Positions 52,690 to 63,719 of a stretch of DNA of 64,000 bases are shown here, in pieces. Every line of letters begins with the position of its first letter. The first letter of the stretch is position 1. Both the position numbers and the translations under genes were made by a program. The notes under the pieces are model-generated. The model worked only from the letters and a program-made list of their open reading frames with translations. It did no database searches and had not been told where the DNA came from. The stretch is from Limnoperna fortunei (Eukaryota > Mollusca > Bivalvia > Mytilida > Modiolidae): assembly GCA_944474755.1 (NCBI GenBank), contig OX104112.1, forward strand, positions 18,440,273 through 18,504,272, read 5' to 3'.

Positions 52690-55320
52690 TTCGAGCCACG
52701 AACGGCTCATAAGGTGTTGTCGTCATGTGATTTCCTCAGAGTATGACCAATCCACCTCCATTTTCTGCACCTGATCTCTCTAACTGGTAAAGTTAGGTCA
52801 TCATTACTGATCTTTGTTGGCCAGGTGTGGAGTATTCGTCTGAGGCATTTTATTTCGAATGTTTTTAAGCTGATGGTGTCGCTGTCATTAAGTTTCCATA
52901 TTTTCGCCCCATAAAGTAGTAATGACATGACATTTCTTTTGTAAACTCTTGCTGTATTTTGTTGACTTCAATAGAGGGTTAAGGTTGGCAAAGGTTTTTT
53001 GTCTGTGTTTGATGTTTTCTGTAGTTCCCCCTGTTTTGTTGATGATAGCAACGAGGTCTGTAAAAGTGTCTACATTATCAACACTTCTAATGTTTCTTGA
53101 TGGAACTTGTCTCCTTGTTGTTCAACCTTAACGCTTTGGTCTTTTTTGTGTTGATCTGGAGTCCCAGTCTTTACGCATATTTGCATAATCTCTCATTCTT
53201 TTCTCGCATATGTTGGTATTTACTAGACAGGAGCGCAAAATCCTCAGCATAGTCTTAGTCTTCCATCTGGGTGGTAAACTTCCATCTTATTCCAGTCTTT
53301 TTTCCCTCAGTTGTTTTTCTCACAATCTAGTCTACAGCAATGATAAACAGGAAACCCGACATAACACATCCTTGTTTTACTCCAGTCTTGACAGTGAACC
53401 AACCAGATGTCTGCACGTTGTTAATGACACAGCTAGTTATACCGTTGTACCTTCCCCGGATGATGGCAACAAAGAGATCAGGAATTCCATATGACTACAG
53501 AATCTTCCAAAGCTTGTCTCGATGTACACTGTCAAAGGGTTTCTTAAAGTCTGAATTTTATGTACAGCGATGATTGCCACTCTATGCTCTGTTCAACAAT
53601 ATTTCGAAGAATGAAGATCTATTCGTATGTCCCCTGTCCCATTCTATAAGATTCCAGCTCATTTCTCAGTTTGTCTTCTATCACTTTTATTAATCTCTCA
53701 ATAAGTACTCCACAGAAGACTTTTCCAGTAATGAATAGTAGAGAAATTCTCTTGCTGTTGTCGCATTAAGTAAGGTCACCTTTCTTCGGTATTTTGACTA
53801 TCATTGACTTTTTCCAGTTATCTGGTATTTTACAGGTTGTTCTAACGATTTCAAACAAGTGAAACAGTTTCTTTGATGTTATACTACGTCCAGCTTTCAA
53901 CAAGTCTCCACTGATGTTGTCAACAACTGCTCCTTTACCTTTCTTCATATTAGAGAGATTACTCTTTCTTTATATTGATGATGTCCTTTCACTGAACAAT
54001 TATCGATTTGGTGCCTTTCTCCATCTTATATATCCCCAGGAACTTGAGACTAAGGATACTACGGATTCTAGGAAGTCTGCTTCATATTTAGATTATATTG
54101 AAATTGACTCTCAAGGAAAACTTTCAACAAAGCTCTATGACAAACGTGATGACTTCAACAGCAACATTCCGTCCGCTCCCGCTTATAGAGTTTACGTATC
54201 TCCATTGATATGTTATTCCAGAGCATGCGGGACTTGCATCGATTTCCTTAGCAAAGCGTCACGTCTGACACAAAAATTGCTCACACAGGGTTATGTTGCT
54301 CCTCGGTTGCTGTCTTCACTCAAGAAATTTTACGGAAGACATCATGCGCTTATAGACAAATATGGGATTTTGATCTCTCAGATGAGTGCAGATGTTGGTT
54401 TGTCATGGGTTTTGTTTTGTATTCCTTTACCGGATTTGACACTGAATTGACTGTTGGCAACGCGACGGGTGTGCCATAGCAAGCAGGAACTGCTTACTCT
54501 TCCGGAGCACCTGAGTTCACTCTCGTTACGACTGGAGTTCGCATTGTTGACTGATATTCAGTGATTTTTGTGTTTCCATGTTTTACATGTTGTCTGCTTT
54601 TTTCCCGTTCTTGTTGGTGTTTACTGGTTTTGTCTCTGCCCTTTCGGACTTTTGACATTCGGATACCCCATTGGTACCTCTGCTTATTTCAACGTGTCCA
54701 AAGCTTATTCTATCTCTTTGTTTCCTGTGAAGGACTGGTGTTAGTTTCCTCGATCATGTTGCCATCAAGCTCATACTCATTTACATCATCGTAACATTGG
54801 TTTTCGACATTTAAAACTTGCTCGAAGTGTTCTCTCCATTTTTCGAGTTTCTAATACCTCTATGAGCAGGTTGTTATTCTCATCTATCACTCCAGCTGCT
54901 GATTGTCGATTGTCTTTTCTTATTACAGATATTCTTAGTAATTCTGGGCAGGGTTCCCATGCCATTCCTCCTAGATGCATCCATGGCGTCCTCAGCTGTA
55001 GCGCTTCTTTTCACTTCTCTGTCCATTTCTTTGTACCACTGTGTTTAATGACACGTATCCTCTCAGATTTTGTACAGTTCACTTATTCTTCATCTTTTTT
55101 CTACTGTCTATAGGTTTCCAGGTTTCACTGCTTATCCACTCTTTCTGTTCTTTTCTTGCCTGATATGTTTTCAGCTGCCTCTGTATACACTGTGGCTAAC
55201 TCCTTCCACTCTTTTTGAAGATCTTCATCTGCCTGATCTTGCCTCTTTTTTTCTAAAGCTGCAAACCTATTCTTCACTTCTAATTTGAACTGTTTCCCGA
55301 TTTCGTTCATTTTAAGAGTG
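52690..55320 (-). mobile_element. RTE-like LINE, degenerate and interrupted
   Basis: Minus-strand pieces in order: QFKLEVKNRFAALEKKRQDQ (55125-55290), KLEKWREHFEQVLNVENQCY (54790-54850), MKKGKGAVVDNISGDLLKAG and WKKSMIVKIPKKGDLT (53766-53948), DYAEDFALLSSKYQHMREKN (about 53210-53270; catalytic YADD altered to YAED), and [20 protein letters not shown] followed by [13 protein letters not shown] (52707-52860). These are the linker, RT and C-terminal regions of RTE/jockey-type elements. Frameshifts and the YAED change mark it as dead. The block 53960-54690 is a plus-strand insertion of another retroelement. Confidence 0.82.
53960..54690 (+). mobile_element. Penelope-type RT fragment inserted in the LINE
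   Basis: The frame 53914-54450 carries YIDDVLSLNNYRFGAFLHL, then IYPQELETKDTTDSRKSASY, then KLSTKLYDKRDDFN, then SRACGTCIDFLSKASRLTQK, KFYGRHHALIDKYGI and ending near MSADVGL. YIDD is the catalytic motif; everything upstream of it is missing, so the copy is 5'-truncated. It is followed by its 3' tail with GCAACGCGACGGGTGTGCCA and CAGGAACTGCTTACTCTTCC. Assignment to Penelope-like elements rests on motif order; the family is widespread in bivalve genomes. Confidence 0.75.
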
Positions 55321-55489
55321 CAGTATTAAAAGCTCTCCTGGTGCAGAAATGCTCTCCTAGTGCAGTTGTTCCTAGTTTAGTGCAATGACAAGATTGTGGT
55401 CAGTACCTGCATCTGCAACTCTCATAGCCCGGACATCGGCAAGAGATCCTCTATATCTGCCATTGATGATGAAGTGATCAATCTGGTTT

Positions 55490-56035
55490 TTTAGCTCACC
55501 TCACAAAAGTGACGGGGCTTATGGGATACCCAGAGGGTCAGAACAATGGTTAAGGTCCATACACAATTACTGTCAAGTGCCACTTCAACCATATTGGTAT
55601 GGTAGGTGCACCAAGTGATGATAAGCACAATGCATTCTTCGGATGCTGGCTGTGACCTATATTTTCCGCATGAATGACCACTTACAGAAGAATAATTAAA
55701 GTCCATTCCTGCTTACTGACAAGTGCAACATCAACCATATTGGTACGTTAGGGGCACCTAGTGATGCTAGGCACATGCAAGCTTCAGATGCTGGCTGTGA
55801 CCTATATTTTTGCATAGATGACCACTTACAGAAGAATGGCTAAAGTTCATTCCTGCTAACAGGCAAGTACCCCATCAACCAAATTGGTATGGTAGGTGCA
55901 TCTAGGAATGTTAAGCAAGATGCATGGTTCAGATGCTGGCTGTAACCTTCTTTTTCTTCCTGGATGAGCACTTAAAATTTTGAAAAGTTCAAGTCAATTC
56001 CCGATTAGTGACAATAATGCGTAACGAGGTGAGCT
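55490..56035. mobile_element. Non-autonomous element with AGCTCACCT ends and 147-bp tandem core
   Basis: Starts TTAGCTCACCTCACAAAAGT and ends GCGTAACGAGGTGAGCTTCG, so AGCTCACCT and AGGTGAGCT are inverted ends. Inside are three units of about 147 bp carrying TCAACCATATTGGTATGGTA (55587, then 55733 and 55876 in altered form) and GATGCTGGCTGTGACCTATA. Same general design as the two pearl-like elements, with different sequence. Confidence 0.72.
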
Positions 56036-56299
56036 TCGTAATCGATAGATTACTATGTTTGTCTGTTGTTTGGTGATGTCCAAGTGTATTTGTGGATATC
56101 ATTATGCTTAAATAGTGTGCCTCCAATTACGAGATCATATTCTTCACATCTAGCTTTTCACTATTCTCATTCATATAACCTTGGCCCTCTCTTCCTAATA
56201 GGTGGAGTCTGTTGTTACATTGTGTTACCATTGGCGTTTACATATCTTATGGTTATGAGCATATCATGCTCAGTGTTAGTCCAATCTCCTTACAATAAG

Positions 56300-56480
56300 G
56301 AGATAAAATAAGTGGATACCCATCTCTTATCTACATTTTCTCCTAACCCCCCTCCCCCAATGGATTTTCATAAAACTTTTACGTAGTCTTTATGATATAT
56401 GATATAGATGTGCACCTTTTATTTAAAAAAAAAAAGATTTTTCGGCTGTCCAATATCAAAACATGGATTTAGCCATTTGA
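56300..56480 (+). repeat. Interspersed repeat (GGATACCCATCTCTTATC type)
   Basis: ATACCCATCTCTTATCTACA, TAGATGTGCACCTTTTATTT and ATCAAAACATGGATTTAGCC follow the order of the 62190-62370 copy. Confidence 0.65.
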
Positions 56481-56584
56481 TTACAAGGTGGTACGTAATA
56501 GTTCTTGAGAGAAGAAACTCCAAGGACCAGAAACCAACTAGAGCAACTAGAATGTAAAAGATTTTGATAGAAAAAAAATCTGGC

Positions 56585-56765
56585 AGCAGAGGTTAAGAAA
56601 AAAATATTCTGTTGAAGGATCTACTAGTATATAAATAATGGTAATAATGAAAAAAAAGTTCTGTTGTGACGCCTTCAAAAATAAACATTTTCTGAGCAAA
56701 ACCAAAAACCAAGCCCCCCCACCCTTTTAAGTTAAATGGTCCGCCCCTTACATTCTAAAAAGATT
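56585..56765 (+). repeat. Direct repeat flanking the Penelope-like element, left copy
   Basis: AATAATGAAAAAAAAGTTCTG, GACGCCTTCAAAAATAAAC and AACCAAGCCCCCCCACCC recur in the same order at 58620-58720. Confidence 0.68.
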
Positions 56766-56857
56766 TTTTTTCTATGATACTACTGTTAATACATGATAGA
56801 CTGTTACAGGGGTAGTGTCATCAAGGTGTCCTAAATAGGTGATACGATGCTTTATGT

Positions 56858-57010
56858 CCGACATTTTCCTTTTGTCCGCTGTTGCTTTTTGACCGATAAT
56901 TTTGCTTTTTGTCCGGCAACCTTTTTATCCGATTAGCTTTTTGTCCGATATTTTTTTATATTTTAGTCCGATCTTTTGCCTTTTGTCCGAAATTTTGTAT
57001 CCGATTAGCT
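56858..57010 (+). repeat. Degenerate tandem repeat, TTTTTGTCCGATA type
   Basis: About eight units of roughly 15-22 bp, each with CTTTTTGTCCGATA or a variant such as TTTTGTCCGGCAAC. Confidence 0.72.
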
Positions 57011-57603
57011 TGATTTTATGATTTTATAAAATTGATTCCCAACAGCACGGGCGCCTACCTCTCGGACCCTACACCCATGGGTGTTTCTGCAGCCCAAAGT
57101 ATGACTTCGATTCAATTTCGTCGTGGCTTTCGTTCAATGTCTAAGTCTGCGTCGTCAGGGGTCAACTTAACCTTGGGTGATTAAACGTGATTTTGTTAAA
57201 AATTCTTTGATGTTTTTGTGTCCGCTGAATGCTACAATTGGTTTTTCAGTAAATATGTGTTTGCATTCTCTATCCTCAAATATTTTTCTCCAATGCCTTT
57301 TTAATACTTTCCTATTTTCTTTACGTTAAAGCTGTATTTAGTAATGAAAATTAAAGGGATTCCTTTGTTTTCTGTTTGTTTAGATTTCAATACATCTGTT
57401 CTTTTTATTCTTAAGGTGGTATGAATTATGTTTTCAACGGCATCTTCTTGATATCCTCTTTTTACCAAACATTCTTTTAATTGATTTAAACATTTTATTA
57501 AATTTTCTTCATTGCTGTTGTTTCTAATGTGTTGAATAGTTTCACCTTTGACAGGCACAGGGAACACATTTTCGTTGTGCATAGATGATCGATGTAGATA
57601 TTG

Positions 57604-57688
57604 AAAGGTATTTGTCGGTTTAATGTTACTTTTTATGCCAATAGAAAATAATGACATAAAAAGTTACATTAAACCGACAAATACCTTT
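57604..57688. repeat. 34-bp inverted duplication inside the Penelope-like element
   Basis: 57604-57637 (coding for KSNIKPTNTF on the minus strand) recurs inverted at 57655-57688 with one mismatch, separated by 17 bp. The second copy runs directly into TTAGGG repeats. Confidence 0.9.
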
Positions 57689-57706
57689 AGGGTTAGGGTT
57701 AGGGTT
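57687..57706 (+). repeat. Interstitial telomere-type repeat (TTAGGG)3
   Basis: Three exact TTAGGG units plus TT. TTAGGG is the mollusc telomere motif (established knowledge). Placed inside a retroelement coding region. Confidence 0.9.
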
Positions 57707-58559
57707 CAAGTATTCTTCATTTTCAAATCGTTGGCCTTAACATATGCAAGTATCTAAAATATAGCTTCTTGATTAGAAATGTGAATCTTAACAGTGGGTG
57801 AAATCAGTTAGCTATTTCGAAAAGTCGTTCGACTTCGTTGATTGAATCTGCATTTTTGTATATCAGAAAACAGTCATCTCTATACCTTACTATAACTTGA
57901 ATCTTGTCTTTGTGTGGGAATATCTGTAATATTTTGGTGATTGCCTCCAATGCCCGAATGTCACAAATTTCTGGGCTGCATTTTGAGCCCATGCATGCTC
58001 TAATGATCTGTTTATAACATTTCTCATTAAATTCAAAATAATTGTTTATCAATTCATATTCCAGAAGTTTCTAATGGTTTTTGGGTCAGGTGATTTTAGT
58101 ATGCAATCAGATTCTTCTCGTTTGGTGTAAGCTCTAACCACTGCATCTAAATGTTCATTGAACTCTAAATTTGAATTCATACTGGTAATGTCAAAGTCAA
58201 TTAATAAACAATTTCTTTCTGGTTTCAAGTGTTCAATTTTATTGATAAAATCTGAGCTATCTCTTATGTAAGTCTCTCGTCGGTTTGAAAATAATGGGTA
58301 CCAGGAAATAATAAATAAATTCACTAATTTTCTCACTAACAGAATTGATTTGTGAAATTATTGGTCTACAAGGTGGAAGTTGGTCCCAGCCTCCATAGAA
58401 TTCAAATGGAAATGTCTAAGTCCTAAAATATCTGATTGGACCGACATGAGATAAAAGTTTAATTCTCAAACACTGCAATTTAGCGTATCTTCCAATAGTG
58501 ACCGACTTTGGAGGGTGGGCTTGGATTTTTCATAAAACAATATTCTGAATCTGATTTGT

Positions 58560-58745
58560 GATACAAAACATTCTCTGGCATCACGGGTTTAAAAAATTTT
58601 CTGGGGAAGGATTTCAGCCATATAAAATAATACTAACAATGAAAAAAAACCATTTTGTCTCGACGCCTTTTAAAAAATTACTGACAAGATAAAAAAACCA
58701 AGCCCCCCCCCTCTTCAAGTTGAATGGTCGGTCTCTTAATGAATA
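58560..58745 (+). repeat. Direct repeat flanking the Penelope-like element, right copy
   Basis: AACAATGAAAAAAAACCATTT, CTCGACGCCTTTTAAAAAAT and AACCAAGCCCCCCCCCTC match 56640-56740; AAGTTGAATGGTCGG also matches. Confidence 0.68.
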
Positions 58746-59159
58746 ACCTTATTTATCTGTTGCTATATCAAACAGAAGTGTAGAAGTGAGTTTAAAACTC
58801 GATTTGGTTTTATAAAAAAAATATTATTATAACGCTGAATGCATCCATATTACCACAAAATGCAGTAAGGCTTTGCTGGAACATACTACTGGAGTTGAAA
58901 AACGAAATTGAAATAGTTGCAAAGTACAACACACTAATTTGCAATGATGTACGAAAAAGTAAAGACTTCACTCTTTTAAACGATACACATTCTCAATATT
59001 AAAGCACATAAGAAATAGATCGCTAAAATAACTTCAATCTGCTTAAAATCGTTTTCGGCCGGAGGGCTTCGTCCTCCTGGACCCCCTACCAGGGTTTTGC
59101 CCTGGACCTCTTGGGGGCCTTGACCCCTTTCTGTTAGCTAGGGGCTTACACATTGTCAC

Positions 59160-59500
59160 ATCCCTGTCATAAATCCCCAGGAACTTGAGATAAAATTCAC
59201 TACGGGTTCTAGGAAGTCTGCTTCATATTTAGATCTTCATCTAGAATATAGACATCAACAAAACTCTATGACAAACGTGATAACTTCATCTTCCGTCCAC
59301 TCCAGCTGATTGAACTTTCATATCACAACTGTTTCGTTATTCCAGAGCTTGTGGGTCATACCTTGACTTCCTTGATGGAGCGCCGCGTTTGACACGCAAC
59401 TTGCTTACACAGTGTTATGTTGCTCCTCGATTGTTGTCTTCAACTACTCTCGGACTTTTGGCATCCGAATTTTTTGGTACCTCTCTGCTTCTCTCATTAA
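59160..59500 (+). pseudogene. Penelope-type RT fragment, heavily decayed
   Basis: CCCCAGGAACTTGAGAT, GGTTCTAGGAAGTCTGCTTC, AACTCTATGACAAACGTGAT and CAGTGTTATGTTGCTCCTCG follow 54030-54310 in order with deletions; the GGACTTTTGGCATCC end matches the tail. A second, older copy of the 53960 element. Confidence 0.75.
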
Positions 59501-59621
59501 AGACCATTTGAGACCCCCAACCACTGTAGTCTTAAGTCTCAATTCATTTCAATAGGCTTTTTATTAAACAAAATATTCTGAAATAATCGAGATAGTTTTT
59601 AAAATTTTTTATATTGTTATG

Positions 59622-59735
59622 CCCCTACGACGAGTTTTCGTATGGGTGTTGTGGTATTAACTATAGTTGTTCATTATTCATTTCCGTCTATACATCTGTC
59701 CGTTCAAGTCAGTAAATCTTTATAACTCCTGGCCT
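59622..59735 (+). repeat. TATGCCCC-type repeat fragment
   Basis: GTTATGCCCCTACGACGAGT and TTCCGTCTATACATCTGTCC resemble the start of the 50755-52675 family. Confidence 0.5.
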
Positions 59736-59737
59736 TA

Positions 59738-59880
59738 GTTTCATAAAACTTCTCAAATTGAGATTTTCCTCAAATCCTTGAGTTTTTCCTCAAATATGAA
59801 TTTTCCAGCAATCTGATTGGTCAATATTTGAGTTGAGGATGAGTTGAGGAAATCCTCAAATTTGAGATGTTTTATGAAAC
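59738..59880. repeat. 143-bp palindromic element
   Basis: GTTTCATAAAACTTCTCAAA on the left pairs with TTTGAGATGTTTTATGAAAC on the right; inner CTCAAATCCT and TTCCTCAAATAT segments pair around CAATCTGATTGGTC. No coding content. Confidence 0.82.
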
Positions 59881-59969
59881 CGGGCCCTGTACTTAGTTCT
59901 GTAATTTTTTTCAGAATTTGTTGTACATGCGAATTTTACCCTGTTTGGAACTGAGACGATATGAAAATT

Positions 59970-60275
59970 CCATAAAGCTTTATATGAGACCTTTGAATGT
60001 CTTAACGTTAGTAACCTCCCTACCTATCCTTCGGGCGAAGCATAAGGTCACCACAAGATCACTCCATTCAGTTCGATTCTTTGCCTTTTTCTCTGTCTCA
60101 CCCCATGTCATTTTCAAGTCTTTCAGCTCGTTTTCCACAGTCTTTCTACATGTCAACTTTGGTCTGCCTCGTGGTCTTTTGCCCAGTTTTGTCCATCTTA
60201 GTGCCGTTTTTGTGATGTTTGTGTTTTGGCATTCTGAGGACATGGCCAAGCCAACGGAAACGTCTCTGTTTTATT
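59970..60275 (-). pseudogene. LINE C-terminal fragment
   Basis: The minus-strand frame contains ALRWTKLGKRPRGRPKLTCR, then KTVENELKDLKMTWGETEKK, then NRTEWSDLVVTLCFARRIGR. This is the GKRxRGRPKxTWRR...W...A..R..W motif found at the C-terminus of many RTE/jockey-type LINE polyproteins. No RT domain upstream. Confidence 0.78.
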
Positions 60276-60369
60276 TGCTGGACAATACAGATACGTTAGC
60301 AAGCCAGGATGATTTGGTATGCCAACATGTATTTCCTAAGCAATTTTCAGGCTTGCCAAACTAATAATT

Positions 60370-61860
60370 TCTGGGTTTTGTTTTTTGTTTTTTGTCATTG
60401 ACAATGATTGAACGAAAAGGAAACTTATCATGGTATACATATGTGAAAGACTTATTCCGGGACAAGATATTATTTCTGACACAGATTATGATGTCGAAAA
60501 GGCAAGACTGATTAAATGATAGATTGATTGAACTGGGGAAAGAATTTTATTAACACCTCACTTTGATTATGAAACTCGTAATAATTGCAAAATTTAGAAT
60601 ATCAGTCCAATTTTTAGAAGTAGAGCAAGGAAGATATAGAAAGATTCCTCGTTAACAATGTGTTTGTACTTTTTTAAACAAAATAATAATTACGATGATT
60701 GCTATACCTTGTACATTGCGGCCAAAATCTTATATTTAGAAATAAACTATTGTAAGATTCTAACGTAAATTAACAAAAACTAAGATCAAGACAATTTAAT
60801 TAAGATCACCGACAAATTTTCGGCCAACTTAAAGTCTTGTCTCCTTAATTAAGCTGTCCTCAGAGACTTGTTCGTTGTTTTTTGCCTTTTCTGTTAATTA
60901 AGTCGCCCAAAACGTAGTTTGGGAGACTTATTGTTTTTGCGCCCTTTCTTTTCCTTACTTGCTGAAGAAATTGTCCGACGCAGTTTGAGAAAACGCTTTA
61001 AACAATCAAAATGAAACTTGCTGAGGTGGTCGGGGGTCGCTTAGAGGTGTGCAAAATGCTTTTGGAAATTTTCAAGATGGCCGCCATTTTCTCACTACAT
61101 TCCTCCCCCCAAAAAAATTATGTTTGTCCGATTTCAATGAAATTTTATTTCTAGGTACATTATGATATACTGATTTGAATTGAATACTATCAAAGTCAAT
61201 TTTGGGCGTCTTCTGTGTTGACATCCCAACACAAGTATACCTAGTTTTGTTTTGTGTTGCATATCATTTAATTGTGATTTATTTAACTTAAAAATTACTT
61301 AGATTGGAGACCTGTAGAGAAATAAAACATTTTAAGACCATATAATATATGTAAAATCTCAAATAACTAATATTTGTATAACATTTTACGAGATAAAATA
61401 AATGATATTGATGATAAAAGTAAACGAAAATTAAACACTTATTCCAGATTTGAAAAAGCCCTAGCTTTCTAATTCGAACTTTGAAAACTGTATAAAATTA
61501 CAGATACAAAATGGAAAGCATTTCAAATTTCCCCTACAAGAAAAAATGTAGTCTTTGATGACGAGTACTTTTTAAATGCACTTATACATGTAGTTTAAAT
61601 ATAATGAGGAAATCTTACTTAAATAACATTTCTTCTGGTTTACTAATTTCAATGAAAATGAAAAAGTTGTTTATTTATTTACCATGCAACATCAACACAA
61701 GACTCTTTATCTAAACGCATTGACCTGAAGAATGAGGACCCTTAATTGTTTGCTTGCATATATACATAATATGTGTATGTATAGAAACTTCTATCCTCGC
61801 AAGTCTGTTTTATGTATGTCTTAATTTATTTTGTTCATGTATTTCACAAACTTAAGGTTT
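60370..61860. other. Intergenic stretch
   Basis: No gene. Near 60800-60990 there are segments with TTAATTAAGTCGCCCAAAAC and GTTTGGGAGACTTATTG, a small inverted structure common in bivalve repeats; the rest is AT-rich. Confidence 0.45.
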
Positions 61861-61871
61861 AATGACATGAG

Positions 61872-62070
61872 CAACATACCCGTAGCCAGGGGGGTTTCGA
61901 GGGGTTTGGAAGACCCCCCCCCCTTTTTGGACAAAAAAATTAAAATAAAGGTAAGAACAAACTGAAATTTGGTAAAGCACTGTTAAAATAAGGAATATTT
62001 TGAAATCGAACCCTCGATCGAACCCCCCCCCCCCAAAAAAAACAAAAAAAAAATTCTGGCTACGGGTATA
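61872..62070. mobile_element. MITE with ATACCCGTAGCCAG inverted ends
   Basis: The left end ATACCCGTAGCCAG (about 61878) and right end CTGGCTACGGGTAT (about 62057) are exact 14-bp complements. Poly-G and poly-C runs sit just inside both ends (GGGGGGTTTCGAGGGG on the left, GAACCCCCCC on the right). About 195 bp, no coding capacity. Confidence 0.78.
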
Positions 62071-62189
62071 ATCGACATGGATATGGAGTAAAGATTTGAT
62101 TAAGGGAGCAACCATTTAACTTGAATGGTGGAGGGGGAATGGTTGATATCCCCGCTTAAAAAGTGGTGCGTGTATATAGTAATAGGGGT

Positions 62190-62370
62190 GACCTTCCGTG
62201 TTTTCGTCCTTCCGTTACAAATTTGATACGCATCTCTTATACGCTACTCCTCCTGAATCGATTTTCATGAAATTCACTTCATCTCTTTTGTGACAAAATG
62301 TAGATGTGCACCTTCCTTTTAAAATTTTATCAGATTGAATTTAAAGTTTTCCATAGCAGAACCTGGACCA
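62190..62370 (+). repeat. Interspersed repeat (TCCTTCCGTTAC...TCTCTTATACGC type)
   Basis: GTCCTTCCGTTACAAATTTG, CTCCTCCTGAATCGATTTTC and GTAGATGTGCACCTTCCTTT are the complement of segments in 34940-35320. Confidence 0.68.
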
Positions 62371-62379
62371 AGCCATCAC

Positions 62380-63660
62380 ACCAAATTAATACTTTTTGAG
62401 GTGCATGTCTCAACAAAATCTGTTTTTACAAACTAAGATAGGTAATAAATTTTAGTTTTAATTTTCTCAGTTACAAAGCATTATTTTATAAACCTTTTAA
62501 CCAATAACTTTGCTGTCAATATATTTCTTGACTCGATATCAAATTCGTAATATTTTGGATACCCCCACCCCTTCCCGTTTAATCCTACAAAAACAATAGT
62601 AATTTACTTTTTATATAAGAACAGTGTCTTACAATGCATTAAACATTCATATTTATTAAAATTAAACTTCATATATTTAAACGTTTGTTTGCGTATTATG
62701 TATTAATTTACTTTGTGACCATTTGTCCGATATTTTTATTTGAATGAAAACTGCTTACATTGGCATTTTGTAATTAAATTTTTCACCCTTGTCGTAACGT
62801 GCACTACTAACCTTTTTACTGAAATATTTGGGAAAGGTTTGTTTTAAAATTATGAGTGTCGATGCCAAACAAGAAACAGACAAGTAAACAGGATGTTGCG
62901 GTCACATTCCACTTCTATATGTGAAACCACAAAAAGTTATTAATCACGTCAATATCAGTAGATTTATAGGCAGAGAGTCAATTTAAATTGAAAAGTCATA
63001 ATGTTATACTATTTGTTGAAGGAATTAAAAACAAGAAGTGGCGGAAACATTTTTATAAATAACATGTTTTTATTAAATACAGGTTATAACAAACTTCCGA
63101 ACTGTGGAGATTTTTATGATTTTCTTTGAAAGAAGCTGTTGTTTTTACCAACTAGTCCGCTTATCTTTTTTGTCCCGTGACATGAAATTTAAGAGAAACA
63201 TCATATCACAGATAAAAGTTTGCTATGACATGATAGTTTTTGAAAATCGGAGTAAGCGCCCAACCAATTAACTCGAAAATGGGTGGACCTGGCAGAATGA
63301 TTTTGTTTTAACCTCAGCCGCTTTACTATATTTTAAAAATAAAAAATTCGAATTTTTTAATAGCCCTCCTTTTCAAAGTTAATTTTCCGTTCTCGAAAAT
63401 AAAACATGTATGTAGATGACGAAAGGAAATTTTTAGCCATCTGTTAAGAGACCTTAGGGACTTTATTCAATATTCACTACAAAAGCGGATCCAGGGTTTT
63501 CTTTGGGGGGGGGGGATGAATGCCATTAAGTGACGATAACATTTTAAGTTCACGATCATTCTGCAAGATTGAGGAAAAAACATGAATTGTGTTTACATAT
63601 TACCGACTTATTTCTGACCTGCTGCATTTGAATGAAGGAGTTATTCAGCAAACAACGCTA
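62380..63660. other. Intergenic stretch
   Basis: AT-rich; an 11-nt G run at about 63506. No gene, RNA or repeat assigned. Confidence 0.45.
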
Positions 63661-63719
63661 TACACTAAGTGCCAAATTCTGCTAAAAATTATGTCCACCA
63701 ATATAACCAAATATTTATG

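Larger units (their letters stand above)
57190..58410 (-). mobile_element. Penelope-like element: RT core and C-terminal part, degenerate
   Basis: In minus-strand order: CRPIISQINSVSEKISE (58340-58390), LVNLFIISWYPLFSNRRETY, LLIDFDITSMNSNLEF (motif A, 58150-58210), NYFEFNEKCYKQIIRACMGS KCSPEICD (motif B region), VIVRYRDDCFLIYKN (catalytic RYRDD, about 57850-57900), PTVKIHISNQEAIF, then KPTNTFQYLHRSSMHNENVF, and LKECLVKRGYQEDAVENII. The RYRDD motif, the FQYLHRSS...H segment and the LxxRGY segment are typical of Penelope-like RTs. No GIY-YIG endonuclease is seen. Frameshifts, stops and an insertion at about 57640-57706 break it. Confidence 0.8.

Noticed and set aside
53210..55288. Several plus-strand frames of 60-94 codons
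   Set aside because: They are shadows of the minus-strand LINE, whose RT motifs explain the sequence.
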